Of a stretch of 64,000 bases of DNA, positions 50,710 to 62,800 are shown one piece after another (the stretch's first letter is position 1; every line of letters begins with the position of its first letter). The translations under genes and the position numbers were made by a program. The DNA lies in the NCBI GenBank assembly GCA_020465985.1, contig JAANYP010007010.1, positions 124,001 through 188,000 of the forward strand, written 5' to 3'. This stretch comes from Centrapalus pauciflorus. Its lineage: Eukaryota; Streptophyta; Magnoliopsida; Asterales; Asteraceae. Below the pieces are notes generated by a model. It did not search any database, was not told the origin of the DNA, and saw nothing but the letters and a program-made list of their open reading frames with translations.

Positions 50710-51262
50710 ACCGAAAGTTATAAAATTTACATAATTTTGAAATTTTTTTCAAACAATTTGTTCTAAACTCAGCATCGTCCTTCGTATGGAGGGAAATCAT
50801 ATATCTCTAACAGAATCGCCATGAACCTGCCACTATCACGATCCATAATTTCCAACGCAAAGGATTACTGCTGACTCCATCCCATATTGCCCAGATGAGT
50901 AGTTGTCACCCCCATGGCAACGCACACTGTCATGTTACCAATATGGCAATATTCATTATAAAGAACCTAGTAAGTTCATGAAAGTATCTTTTGTGTAAAT
51001 ATATGGTTAAATCTTTTGGCATACATGTGGGATGAGTTGCAAAAGTAGGATGATTTCATAGAGATAAGAAAGATACCATAATCCAGTTTGTAGTTGTTGA
51101 GGTATAATATGTGGGTGGTAACAAATGTGAGTATGGAGCAAAAACCATGACCCTGCAGCCTCAAGCCTCACATTGAAGCTTCTAAATACAGCTATAATGA
51201 GCGAGTATCCAAGTAATGCAATTGCAGAGAAGTATTCTAGATTTTCTGTCAACTCCACGTCT
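50710..51262 (-). pseudogene. PGAP3/Per1-like pseudogene fragment
   Basis: Exon 51262-51077 encodes DVELTENLEYFSAIALLGYS, LIIAVFRSFNVRLEAA and, after two frame changes, FVTTHILYLNNYKLDYG. It is preceded by ACATACAG and followed by GTATCTTT, good splice sites. A second exon (about 50936-50779) has MTVCVAMGV, a decayed part, RWKLWIVIVAG and, in another frame, MAILLEIYDFPPYEG. It then passes directly into DDAEFRTNCLKK (about 50773-50738). Plant Per1-like proteins (post-GPI-attachment lipid remodelling, multi-span membrane proteins of the secretory pathway) have these segments in this order. The roughly 25 residues with the conserved HALWH segment, normally between PPYEG and DDAEFRT, are deleted. 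Stops and frameshifts show that it is not functional. Confidence 0.8.
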
Positions 51263-52769
51263 CTGTATGTCAACAAAATTAGCGAGCTATATCATCATAT
51301 GAACTCAGTTTTAAAAGACCAAATCGATTATGTAACATGTTTATTTAAAGGCCATTTCTAGTGAGTGGTCATGTTTACTTGATGAACATCATGTGAACCA
51401 CTTTGGTTTGCATAAAATATAAACCGCTTACAACTTCTAATTCATTCGAGGCAATTTACAACTGAACATTTTCAGTTATATGTATTTTGATTCTTTAGAT
51501 ACTCTTCACCATTCTTTTCAATCCTCCCCCACCCAATTCCAAAAAAGAAAAGGTCCATCCTAGCCTTTTGTTCTTCAGACACCAACTTCCACCCTGATCG
51601 AAGAAAATTAAAAATATTTCTCCATGGAGTTCTGAAGCTTCTAAGAAACTAAGTCAGTCTTGAAAACACGATCAAACATCCTTTCAACATATAGATAGAA
51701 ATGCTAAAAATTTTACATCACCTCCACCCAACAGTTATGTTTTCACTTGTTTATCATGAAAGAAATCAAGAGAAATAGAGAAATATGTCATCTTAAAGAA
51801 CTAATTCCATAGTTTGGTGGTCTAGAATTCCTCTAATAATATAAACTGTTCTCATACACTTTACACTTTGAGCTGACTCATAACTTGGTTCATACATGGC
51901 AGGATGTCTACTTATCTAAATATGTTGCATATGAATTAGAAATGATCAGAAAGAATATTAGCAAGCAGCAGCCCCCTCAATATGAATATATAAACTAAAA
52001 GATTAGTGGTGTGTGTGGCTTAAATACAGAATGAGAGATCAGTAGAACCCAGCAGTCCCTTAACAGCCCTTTAATTGAGTTATAAATTAAAAGAAGCATT
52101 AGCAACCTTCAATAGCAACACTAATATGTAAAATTTAATTAATGACCAGGTGAGTGTGTGTCAAACAGGATAGAAGATCAGCAGCAGCGTAGTCTATATA
52201 TGTATGCATAAAAGTTTAGTGTTGTGTGTGTAAATGTTACACAACAACAAATATCAACAAAATCAGCAGCCCCATTTAACATGTATATATATATATAACG
52301 ACAATAGCAAAAATTATAATCAATGCACCAGTAAGGTCCCAATAATCCATCAAGAACTTCAAACCACTGCAAAAGTTAAAACACAAAAGAAAATTAAATT
52401 ATTTTTAAATAAATATTAAAAATAAGAGACTTGTTTGTGACAGTGTTTATGTAAAAATGATTAATTTAACTAAATTTTATGGAATCTCGTCAAATATTTA
52501 ATACTCATATTATAGTTTAATATTTAGCTAAAAATAAAGTTAAAATGTTGCTAAAAGATATAAATTATTACTTTTAAGAACAGATATTAAATAACTTGTA
52601 ATCAAATATTTCATATATATTTAACACCAATATAATAAATAAATTTTCTGCCTGGCGACCCAACCAATTTTGATTCACAAAAAAAACTTTGTAGCCAATA
52701 ATCTGGGACTTATGTCTTGATAACTTTTTGTATACTTAAACATGAAGAATGATCACCTCCAGGACTATA
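51263..52769. other. Unassigned low-repeat sequence
   Basis: Genic-looking composition but no exon I can name. A minus frame near 51610-51500 has short open stretches, and 52372-52325 another; neither shows a family motif. A short TA tract lies at about 52286-52297. Confidence 0.4.
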
Positions 52770-53150
52770 CTGTTCAACACTCTTTGCATCTGAAGCAGAT
52801 CTGCCTCCCATGCAAGCAAGATAGCGCATCAACTGCATTGTGCTTTCAGTTTTACCAGCTCCACTCTCTCCACTAACCAATATAGACAGACTCATACCTT
52901 CATTTATCATAACCCCGCACCAGAATGATGATTTTGTTTATTGTGGATAATGATGCAATCCATAGATTAGCATACGATGGTATTAATGTCTGTACCTGTA
53001 CGCATCATCTGCAACGACAAAAGTGTGAGGACTCAATTCACCAAATGCTGCCCCCTCTATGTTGTGCCATTATATACCTATCATACAAATGTTGTAATCT
53101 TGTTAAAGGATTTACATCTATTAATAAGTCTGATAGAGCCATCATTAGCT
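52770..53150 (-). pseudogene. Class XI myosin motor-domain pseudogene fragment
   Basis: Exon about 53140-52996 encodes VNPLTRLQHLYDRYIMAQHR, then, after one extra base, AAFGELSPHTFVVADDAYR, ending at a proper donor (TACAG|GTACAG). After a gap of about 80 bp the second exon (52914-52770) encodes [40 protein letters not shown] and then VEQ. The P-loop GESGAGKT is intact. This is the N-terminal ATP-binding part of plant myosin XI, an actin-based organelle motor of usually about 1500 residues. The acceptor AG before the second exon is GG, the frameshift breaks the first exon, and the donor after VEQ is altered. The rest of the motor, IQ motifs and tail are absent. Confidence 0.85.
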
Positions 53151-54600
53151 TCAAATTGGCTTATTGAGCTGTTTATAAGGAAGAAAAGAATATCAGGTAT
53201 TTATGTGTAGCATAGGAGAGAGGGAACAACAAAACTCACATGTCTCTCATTAATGTCATATCATTCAAGCAAATTTCAAAAGCAACAGATTTGTGAGTAG
53301 GGATTACCAACAAATCTGTTAATTTCAATAAATCAACTGGATATATGCAATTTATATAAACAACAAGGATAAAATATTTGTGACCTGTTTTACGAACATC
53401 CCCTTGCTGCTTTTCACCCCACAGAAACTTTACCGGCCTACATTAGGCTTAGGCAACTAACATTTTTCATTTCTATCACACACCAATATTGATAAGTTTA
53501 ATTATTGGGGAGTGAAAGCCAATGTTTGAACAAAGATTGACACTAATGTAAAAGATTAGTTCACACCATTCAATCACATTTTGGGTTTGAAGTCCAGCAC
53601 GCAAAGATGTATAATGATAATTCTTGTAAAACATATGAAAGTTAGGAACACATCTATTATACACTGTCAGAATTGTAAATCAAAAATATTCCAGTTCACA
53701 AATTTAGGAAAAACTTATGGTTGAGATTAAATATCCACAAAAGAATGTTGAGATTATACCATTTCTTGTTATTCCTTTGCCATGTATCCCTTAGCAAGCT
53801 TACTTTTTCATCCAAGCCCATAAAACGACACTTGTCACAACATGGAGCATGTTATTGTCAACAGATGTTACCACTAACTAACTGTAGTAAGCAGCCAATC
53901 CTACTCTGGTAATGATCTTGGCTCAGGCGCATGTATGTGTAATAGAGCAATCATCCCCTGAAATAGAAAAAAAAAAACCAAAGAGAAAAATAAGTTCTCG
54001 GACTAATATATTGATGTCCAGTTCGATCATGACAACTCAAAAAACTATTCTTTATAGCAGTTCGAGAAATAGATGAATCCATCTCTTCGGTTTTGTAGCA
54101 ATCAAGATTCTTTTCGATTTTAGAGAATTATTTTCGATGGTAATCATGTCATGATTCTTACTTTTTAAAATTTATGTTATATGCAGCAAAAATGGACACT
54201 GATGGTTACCCTTAGGCTGGAAAATTGATTGGCGTTTTTCATGTTGAATCAGACTTTAGCTAGTGGAAGGTTGCATTAATTGCAAATGAAAAACCAATAA
54301 TCCATTACACAACATGAAACAAAAATCAAATTAAAGAAACAAAATTGATGTTCATATGTTGTATTAACCCTTTAAAAATCATACAAGGAAAAGGAAGCCA
54401 AAGAAGAAAATCATTGTAGCATTATCTGTGAGGGCAGAGGACAAAGATTGACCCCAAAAGCAAATCTGAAAAAAGAACATGAAAGGGTGAAAATCTAACT
54501 CAAATGTTAATCAAATCTACAATTACAAAACTTTCACATGAGAGAGATGGAAACGAACCACATCTCAGCCAATCAGAAAGTGGGGTGAGATGAGAGAAAG
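53151..54600. other. Unassigned sequence upstream of the myosin fragment
   Basis: No further myosin exon or other domain could be recognised on either strand. There are no repeats except short A runs. Confidence 0.4.
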
Positions 54601-54654
54601 AGAAACACAACCCTAGCGGTGTCGCAAGGCAGAGTGATGGAAACAAAAGGGAGT

Positions 54655-54805
54655 ACCTACTGAAAGGGCGGCAAGGGTCGTCGTCAGCAGGGTGGCATCG
54701 CAACAAGGGTCGTCGGCGGTCAGAAGGGCGGCACCGCAGCAAGGGTTGTCGACGGTAAGGAGGGCGGCACCACAGCAAGGGTTGTCGGCGGTGGGCGGTG
54801 TCGCA
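54655..54805. repeat. GC-rich minisatellite, about four units of 39 bp
   Basis: GGGCGGCACCGCAGCAAGGG then T(C/T)GTCGGCGGT is repeated with variation. The minus-strand reading gives a Cys/Ala-rich peptide repeat (NPCCGAALLT), without known homolog. It lies near the outer edge of the low-repeat segment. Confidence 0.75.
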
Positions 54806-55103
54806 AGACAGAGTTGAAGAGTCAGTTTTGTTCTTCTGGTGCATAGAATAGAGGCGGTCATGGAATAAAGACGTCAAGAATTTGAAGAGTTAGCTTGTTC
54901 CCAATGCACTGAGTGAGCTATTCACGTTTTCCCTGTTCTCCTGTTCCCAATTGTAGCAGACTTTTCAAAAATTTAAATTCCATGCATAAATAACTTGTAA
55001 ATCATGCTAAAACAGGTTGTATGTCTTAAAATTCAAGTTTATGCTTTGTTAAGTTGTACTCTATGCATGATAAATTGAGTTGAACTAAATGCTTTATTAG
55101 TAG

Positions 55104-55106
<3 letters not shown>

Positions 55107-55164
<58 letters not shown>

Positions 55165-55190
55165 ATAATATATATATATATATATACGCA
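55107..55190. repeat. (TA)n(TG)n(TA)n tract
   Basis: About 44 bp TA, 14 bp TG, then a short TA stretch; it opens the 55.1-57.1 kb chain. Confidence 0.95.
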
Positions 55191-55249
55191 TATATATATT
55201 TTATGAAAAATGATATGGCATGATCGTATATAATATGATATATCATATA

Positions 55250-55326
55250 TATTTTGATGCATCATGCGGGAAATTTGATGCATCACGCGGGACTTTGATG
55301 CATCACGCGGGGAATTTGATGCATTT
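55250..55326. repeat. Four tandem TTTGATGCATCACGCGGGAA units
   Basis: Units of about 20 bp with small variations in a short segment bounded by TA tracts. The word GATGCATCACG also recurs inside M5 (56040-56310). Confidence 0.8.
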
Positions 55327-55385
55327 GTGATGGTGCAGTGCGGTTTTCACAAGTTTTCCGGTGCATGGTGGTTTTATATTGAACC

Positions 55386-56583
<1,198 letters not shown>

Positions 56584-56640
<57 letters not shown>
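56584..56640. repeat. (TA)n between M5 and MITE A2
   Basis: Fifty-seven bp TA shared as the right flank of M5 and left flank of A2. Confidence 0.97.
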
Positions 56641-56643
<3 letters not shown>

Positions 56644-57001
56644 TACCACCCATTATGCAGCGCACTAGAAGGTACCAACCTTAAAAGTAATTTTTTTGAA
56701 ATTTTTTTCATGAACATGGTTTAATTAACATTACACAAATCGTATACAAATTTCACGCAAATCCAAACACTCTAAGTGCATGAAAACATGCATCACATAA
56801 ATGTCCGTTCATATACATTCAAAATTATATAAGTGTGTGTTCACATCATTTTTAGGAGCTAGATAATGTGAATGTATGTGAAATTTACATATGATCTTCA
56901 TAATGTTAATTAAAACAATTTTATGAAAAAAAAATTTAAATTTTTTTTGAAGGTGGTACCTTCAGGTGCGCTGCATAATAGACGGTACTCTCTCAAACCA
57001 T

Positions 57002-57005
<4 letters not shown>
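56641..57005. mobile_element. MITE family A, copy 2
   Basis: AAGTACCACCCATTATGCAG-CGCACTAGAAGGTACC at the left and GGTGGTACCTTCAGGTGCGC-TGCAT...ACTCTCTCAAACCATATTC at the right; collinear with A1 over its whole length except the first about 18 bp, which are lost. Confidence 0.87.

Positions 57006-57056
<51 letters not shown>
57006..57056. repeat. (TA)n, right flank of MITE A2
   Basis: About 50 bp TA; afterwards L3-type sequence resumes (ATTGACATGTTTGAC), equal to about 32722 onward. Confidence 0.97.
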
Positions 57057-57058
<2 letters not shown>

Positions 57059-57974
57059 GACATGTTTGACTGATACTAAACAAATAATCTTGGTTTTCTG
57101 CTTGATTAATGTTGGAAAAAATCCACCATTTTTTCATATTATAACGATTAAGTCACTCAACTTTTTTCGTTTTATTTGTTGTTTTTTACCGTCAAATCCG
57201 GCAATCAATCAAACATATATACTTTTGAATAAAACAAACATAGTGTAAGAACTTAAACAATTGGCAAAAAAAATTAAGGACTTAATTGAGAAAATGAAAA
57301 AAAAATTGATTGGGTTTTTTTTTTTTTCAATATTAGCCCATTAAATATCAAGCTTTTAAACTTTTTTTGCACACTCTTTTTATCTTATTTAAAACAGCAT
57401 CAATAAAAAAAATAAATAAAACAAAACATTTAAGGACTTGATATACATAATCTTTAGGTTTTGAACATACTGCTAAATTTGGTGGTAGTACTAGATTAAC
57501 TAGTGGCAACCTAGCTTGAATTTTTTTGCATACTGACAGTAAAACGGGTGTGCAGTAAGTGCGACCGCTGAGGTTCCCAAGTTTGATAAGGCCTCATCCA
57601 GAAAAAATGGTGAAAAGTTAAAGTCTGCTTAACTTTAATCACTAAGTCTCACGTCATTAACAAAAAAAATATGTGAGTGTGGGGATGTATGATTAGTAAA
57701 AATAAGCTTATAGCAATGCCCTTTCACATAAACAAAGTTTTGAAATTAATTATTTTGTTCAAGTCATATGAGCATGTTTTAATATCATTATTTTAAAAAA
57801 AAAATTTATATAGCTTGCTAGACTACTAATAATTAATAATTTTTATATAAATTCAAAAATTTCACACTATAAGGGCCTACTATGTAACGACTGTGGGAAT
57901 CTAGTGCAACAATTTCAAGAACTCTATCTAGAAGACATGATTATAAACGAGATGCATCAATTGATTATAAAACC
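57057..57974. other. L3-like segment and spacer
   Basis: 57057-57560 follows 32722-33150 (ATAACGATTAAGTC, AGGACTTGATATACATAAT). 57560-57974 has no recognisable content. Confidence 0.5.
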
Positions 57975-58700
57975 TACTAATCATTTTCGTCGGCTTCTTC
58001 GTGTTCCTTGTCATTAAGTTTGGATACTGTGAGGGTACATCGGTATGTAGTCCGAAACGTTGATTTGTGGAGTTCTTAAGGCGTTAAAAAAGGATTGTTG
58101 TTGTTATACAACTAATGCAGCTTGACAATGTTGTTGAGCGATAATTGAAGATTCTTGTGCATTTTAACATGCAGTTTGTTGAGCGAACATTGAATCAACT
58201 TCGGTGTATATGTTGTTTCTTGTGAGTGAGTGTTTGATGTTGATGCACCATGCGGCAACTTTCGGCCAAACAAACGATTATGACCACGCCGCTCTCCCAA
58301 AACTCGTGACATTATTTGAAGTGCAACTTTGTGACTCATTTCAAAGTTGTTGCATTTGGTGCTTAGTTACATTAAAAAAACAATCAATATTATATACATG
58401 TATGGAATGGTTATTCATAATTTCATATTTAACTCCAAAATAATTACTTATATCTAATTTCTTACGTCTAATTATTGCTTACATAATGGTTTGCGGCAAT
58501 TTCGTTGGCAAAAGTGTGATTATGTCTATGTATTTCACCAAAGTTCTCGGTAAAACTTGGAAACTGGCCCGTAACATGGTTACGCTGAAAACGTATTATC
58601 AAATCTATATTATCGAATATAGGGTTGGGATCATTACACAACTTAAATTTGATACAGAACTGTGAAACCAATATTTGATATTGAATATTCAAATGTACAA
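57975..58700 (-). pseudogene. Ptta/En-Spm transposase relic F
   Basis: 58692-58480 encodes DNIDLIIRFQRNHVTGQFPS and ENFGEIHRHNHTFANEIAAN. 58335-58115 encodes SHKVALQIMSRVLGERRGHN then a linker with NTHSQETTYTP, continuing in a shifted frame as SEVDSMFAQQ. An acidic tail (DKEHEEADEND) follows near 57985. The same motif order as relic D (MH---FVN--A, then VL-ERRGHN--GRKLP, then TY---VD-MFA). Stops and frameshifts make it non-functional. Confidence 0.65.
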
Positions 58701-59664
58701 CGTTTATTCGATTTTGAATATATAAAACTGAGAGGATTCAACGAATGCTAACATATTATGTTTATATAAGGGAAACTTCATGCATGTATTCTAACATACG
58801 TGGTATTCATTCGAATGCTAGCATATTTGTTATTTATGTTTACATAAGGGCAACTTCATGCATGTATGTTAATCATTTTGACTAAGCATGATATATTAGT
58901 CAAAATATATAAAACTGTGGCATCAGTAACATCTATAAAATGAACTATCGAAATTTTATCTATGTATAAAAGTTATATATAATAGGTAATTCAACTCCCC
59001 AACACATCAAAATTTAGTCATACATACATATACATACATATTGTTCGTGTCTAATCATCTAATCATCGGTGTACGGCATGACGCATGACACTGTTGGATG
59101 ACGACAAATCAAACTGCAAAACAAGGGAAAGCTAAGTTAATGGCGCAACAGGATCCCGGTGTAGCCACTCCGATGCTTAAGTCAAGCACGGTTCATAATC
59201 ACAAAAATCATCATAGAGAGTCAAAATGGTGAAAAATAGGCTGTCTATTTGTGCATACCTTGAGAAGATGAAGATTTGACCATTTTATACCTCGACCCTT
59301 TTTCCCTACAAGGATGTATATTCTTTCTCCGTATGGGTGATGACACCTCTCCTATGTGTTGTAACAAACTATCATTACAAAGCGCATTGCTGACCTTTTT
59401 CTTTCGTGACCTTATGACGTGTTTGTGTGACTATAAGTTTCTATCTGGCTTTTCCCTCATTGGTCTTTTTATCCACGTCATACTTTATTGCCAACAAGAC
59501 CCTATAAACGTCATCACATACATACATACATACATGTCTGAATTTATTAACTAACTAGCATAATAACCAAACAAATCTATAAATACAAACTATCACATCA
59601 AGATATAAATAAACAAACACACACACACACATATGTGTGTGTGTAAATTTGTTAACTAAACTAA
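58701..59664. other. Spacer with duplicated CATGCATGTAT segments
   Basis: GGGCAACTTCATGCATGTAT-type segments occur at about 58770, 58850 and again at 62875. 59040-59480 is unique with a plus ORF that I do not recognise. 59485-59640 matches 33590-33680. A compound microsatellite is at 59616-59645. Confidence 0.4.
59616..59645. repeat. Palindromic (CA)n(TG)n microsatellite
   Basis: ACACACACAC-ATATGTGTGTGTGT; ortholog of 33682-33748 with the TA centre reduced to one or two units. Confidence 0.9.
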
Positions 59665-59750
59665 TATATTTTGAGCAATAAGGTTGACATATTCGACATT
59701 ATGTCCCAATGTGACCAATTAAGTCTGGAACTTGACCCGTAACATGGTCT
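59665..59750 (-). pseudogene. Ptta relic exon
   Basis: Minus-strand remnant equal to 33780-33860 (GTCAAGTTCCAGACTTAATT, then CACATTGGGACATAATGTCG), lacking the GNMHR codons. Cut at 59752 by a CACTA terminus. Confidence 0.5.
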
Positions 59751-59751
59751 T

Positions 59752-60130
59752 CACTATAAGAAAATTTGGTTGTAGTGAGGACAAAATACCTCTCCATAAG
59801 TCAAAATGTTATCACCAAAGCTCTACAGTGAGGACATCTGTCCTCACACTAGTTTCCCCACTAAAACATCGTCCCTATATATCTATATCTATGGTGAGGA
59901 CCAAATTGGGCTACGGTGAGGACCAAATTGGGCTACGGTGAGGACGGTGAACTAATAAAAAATAAATGAAAAAGAAATTAATCTTAGGTATAGTGGGCTA
60001 TGTCCTCACTATTGCGTATTATATTAATCACGATATAATTTGATATAGTGATGAAATGTCCTTACTATAGATGATTATATACAAATTAATATAATTAACG
60101 ATGTCCTCACCTTAGGTAAATATATCTGAT
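59752..60130 (+). mobile_element. CACTA terminus, family 3, with GTGAGGAC repeats
   Basis: Starts CACTATAAGAAAATTTGG. At least ten TGAGGAC/GTCCTCA words lie within 360 bp, including the direct repeat GGGCTACGGTGAGGAC. Dense subterminal repeats in both orientations are typical of CACTA elements. Relic G lies inside on the minus strand. Confidence 0.78.
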
Positions 60131-60374
60131 TAATACAAGAACACGTCCTTACGTTATGTTTTATACTCTTTCTAAAATCCAAACAACAACAAGATCATTT
60201 AACAAAACATTATCACCATACAACAATATCATTTAATATAACATTACCATCATAAAGACAAGTATCAAAACAATATCATTTACCCAACATCAAAACAATA
60301 TCATTTATCCAACATCGTTCCATACTAATAAAACAAGTATCAAAACAATATCATTTACCCAACATCTTCACCAT
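60131..60374. repeat. ATATCATTTA(A/C)CC short repeats
   Basis: CAAAACAATATCATTTACCC and close variants occur about five times between 60180 and 60360; 3' untranslated part of relic G by position. Confidence 0.6.
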
Positions 60375-60900
60375 GATCTTCCTCATCTTCATCCGAAAAT
60401 TCAATTTCGATATTATTGGCTTTCAAACCTTGTATAAGGCCCTCCAATTTAGCTTCCACTCTCGAATGTCTAATTGAAGATTCCGAAGCTTGTTTCGCCA
60501 ACAATGCATCAACCTCGGCTGCGGACTTAGATCATTCAAGTAAGACATTTGATGAAGAATTGGCACGACGAACAATTTGCCCACGTCCTCGATTGTGTCC
60601 GCGACGTGTACCCAACACTTATTCGATGATTTTCTCTTTAGTCAATGGGTTGGGAACATAAGTGTGGCACTTTTCAATGCCACCATCTTTTCCTATATAG
60701 TTAGGAAACAATAATAATCAATATGAGTATATTTTATTTACTTTCATACATTAAGTAAAAAAAGTACTTACACATTGCAGACGAGAAAGACTACCAACGA
60801 CAAATGTCCCATTTTTCGTATGATTTGTACGAAATGTTTCAATCAGGCTTGAATATACATCATCAATTTGATGCTGAAAAGACATAAGTAAATTGAATAT
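60375..60900 (-). pseudogene. Ptta/En-Spm transposase relic G
   Basis: 60890-60780 encodes DDVYSSLIETFRTNHTKNGT-FV. 60690-60380 encodes IEKCHTYVPNPLTKEKIIE, stop, VLGTRRGHNRGRGQIVRRAN, then SAAEVDALLAKQASE, IRHSRVEAKLEGLIQGLKAN and the acidic tail EFSDEDEEDHGEDVG. The motif F---H-K--GTFV then VLG-RRGHNRG-G then EVD-L then an acidic tail is the C-terminal half of Ptta proteins. Only two stops are seen, so it is better preserved than F. The gap 60690-60780 looks like an intron. Confidence 0.72.
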
Positions 60901-60984
60901 ATATACTAAATAAGTTGAGTAACAGGTCAAAATGGGTCGCTTAATAAATAAGTAATAAATGAGTTTTAGTCAAATAAGTTATGA

Positions 60985-61722
60985 CAAAAAAGTTTAAAAA
61001 ATATAATTTTTTAAAAAAAATGTATTCTTTTACAATCAATTTCTCTAAATTCATAGTCAATTGTTTAGACTATCAACGTAGTACTATAGTGTTTTGTTTA
61101 AGTGACTCATACGTTATAAATTATACATTTACTAGTATCATTTTCGAAAACAAATACATAATATGTAGTTGTACTAAAAGTGAGGTAATTACAGGAAAAA
61201 TCAGGGAAAAAAATATTTACCTTAATCATTTATTTTTTCCGATTTGTATGCAATCTTAGTCCGAGAACACCGATTCCAACAAGTAGGACAAGATAATCGC
61301 AGTGAGACGTTAACTTTTCTAGGATTCCTGGCAGAAAAAGAATCTTCTGAAAACAGAGGGATCTCTCGAGTCCCTTTCCATAGCATAACTTCTTATGTTG
61401 AGAGAACATAGAAAAGTAATTGGGTATGAAGATCGGGAAAAGAAAACAGAAAGTGTAATGAGAAGAAGAAAGTGAATCAAGTGATGGAACAGAAAAGAAG
61501 GACAACAATGGAGGTCTGGTCTGTAATGACTAATGAGAAATTGAGAAGATGAAGGTGTCGGCTGAATTCATTGGATTTAGGTTAAATTATAAATCGTTGG
61601 AGTTGGCCCATTTGGGGTTAAATTTTTATGGGCTTTTTTTTTTTAATATTGGGTTATTATTTAATCAAACATTTAAGTATTTAACTTTATTATATATTTA
61701 TGAATGAGCTCAAGACAGGGTT
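60985..61722. mobile_element. Repeat unit L5
   Basis: Collinear with L3 (31960-32600): TGTAGTGTTTTG-type block (61085), AGTGAGGTAATTACAG, conserved core 61240-61580. The same order of L unit then Ptta exons as in L3. Confidence 0.65.
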
Positions 61723-61723
61723 A

Positions 61724-61761
<38 letters not shown>
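61723..61761. repeat. (GT)n(TA)n tract
   Basis: About 17 bp GT and 22 bp TA; left flank of a partial family A MITE. Confidence 0.95.
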
Positions 61762-61762
<1 letters not shown>

Positions 61763-61905
61763 GAGGTTCAAGTGACTGTCACATATGATATATAAATTTC
61801 AAGTAAATTCACACATTCGAAGCACTTGAATCATGCATAACATAAATGCACATTCACATATATGTAATTTTATGTAATTGTATGTTCACATTATTTTTTA
61901 TGTAA
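61762..61905. mobile_element. MITE family A, 5' part only
   Basis: Begins GAGGTTCAAGTGACTGTCAC directly after the TA tract and continues ATTCACACATTC...CATAAATGCACATTCACATA like A3, then breaks off at about 61905, where L3-type sequence (AATCTAATCTAC) resumes. The right TIR is deleted. Confidence 0.75.
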
Positions 61906-62224
61906 CTGTAGTAAAAGAAATCTAATCTACTAATACATTTCAGTTGTACCATGAGATTGATCCAATCTGATTTGTTTAGATAATGTTAAGAGATTAACAA
62001 ATAGTTTTTAAGCTTTTAGATTGTGATTGGTACACAGAATCGACAGAAATGAAATAAAGAAAAAAATATTAGTTAGGAGAATCGAATTATGTATATCAAG
62101 TCCCTATGAATTCTCAAGTTGTATCAATATATATAGAGCTTAAAATTCGGTTCTTTCATTTCTTTAGCAATGGTGAATAATTAAGTAGAATCTATAATTA
62201 GGAAAATAGAAATAAAACAAATAT

Positions 62225-62340
62225 AAGGTGGTTGTATTTCTTTAGCAATCGTGGCATTATTTCTTATTCACCCATCGGGTTGGAAGTACCACTTTGTGAG
62301 TCGTTCTGAAAATGTTGCATTTGGTGCTTAGTTACATTAA
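62225..62340 (-). pseudogene. Ptta relic exon
   Basis: Equal to 33470-33570; the DEEIMS-like block before the RRGHN motif, in minus orientation. Non-functional. Confidence 0.45.
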
Positions 62341-62354
62341 AAATGCAATCAATG

Positions 62355-62446
<92 letters not shown>

Positions 62447-62513
62447 ATGTATGTATGTATGTATGTATGTATGTATGTATGTATGTATGTATGTATGTAT
62501 GTATGTATGTATG
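62355..62513. repeat. (TA)n(TATG)n compound microsatellite
   Basis: About 87 bp TA then about 17 GTAT units. The paralog at 58385-58400 has only TTATATACATGTATGG in the same flanks (CAATCAAT(A/G)TTATAT ... GGAATGGTTATT), so the array grew from that seed. Confidence 0.95.
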
Positions 62514-62589
62514 GAATGGTTATTTATAATTTCATACTTAACTCCAAAATAATTACTTATATATAATTTTGTACGTCAACATTATTACT

Positions 62590-62800
62590 TACATAACGGT
62601 TTGCGGCAATTTCATTGACAAAAGTGTAATTATGTCTAAGCATTTCACCAAAGTTCTCGAGAAAACTTGGAAACTGACCTGTAACATGGTTACCGCTGAA
62701 TACATATTATCGAATATAGAGTTGAGATCATTACACAACTTAAATTTGATGCAGAACTGTGGAACCAATATTCGATGTTGAATATTCAAATGTATAACGT
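62590..62800 (-). pseudogene. Ptta relic exon
   Basis: Equal to 58480-58700: CIKFKLCNDLN, then in other frames VTGQFPSFLENFGEMLRHN. Frameshifted. Confidence 0.5.

Larger units (their letters stand above)
50224..55080 (-). mobile_element. Candidate gene-capturing Helitron H3 (right end undefined)
   Basis: On the minus strand the segment ends GCTATGCGCGGGTACTGTAC then TAG, with a GC-rich CCGC...GCGG stem shortly before the CTAG terminus at 50224 and A on the plus-strand flank, like the 3' ends of H1 and H2. It is unusually free of repeats and contains pieces of two unrelated genes on the same strand, introns retained. I found no convincing 5' TC terminus before 55.1 kb, so the extent is a guess. 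The alternative is an ordinary degraded genic segment. Confidence 0.4.

Noticed and set aside
52925..53167. Plus-strand ORFs antisense to the myosin exons
   Set aside because: They are shadows of the minus-strand exons; only the minus reading gives family motifs.
50224..55080. Functional host genes for a myosin and a GPI-remodelling protein
   Set aside because: Both have frameshifts, damaged splice sites and missing exons, and cover only a small part of their families' usual length.
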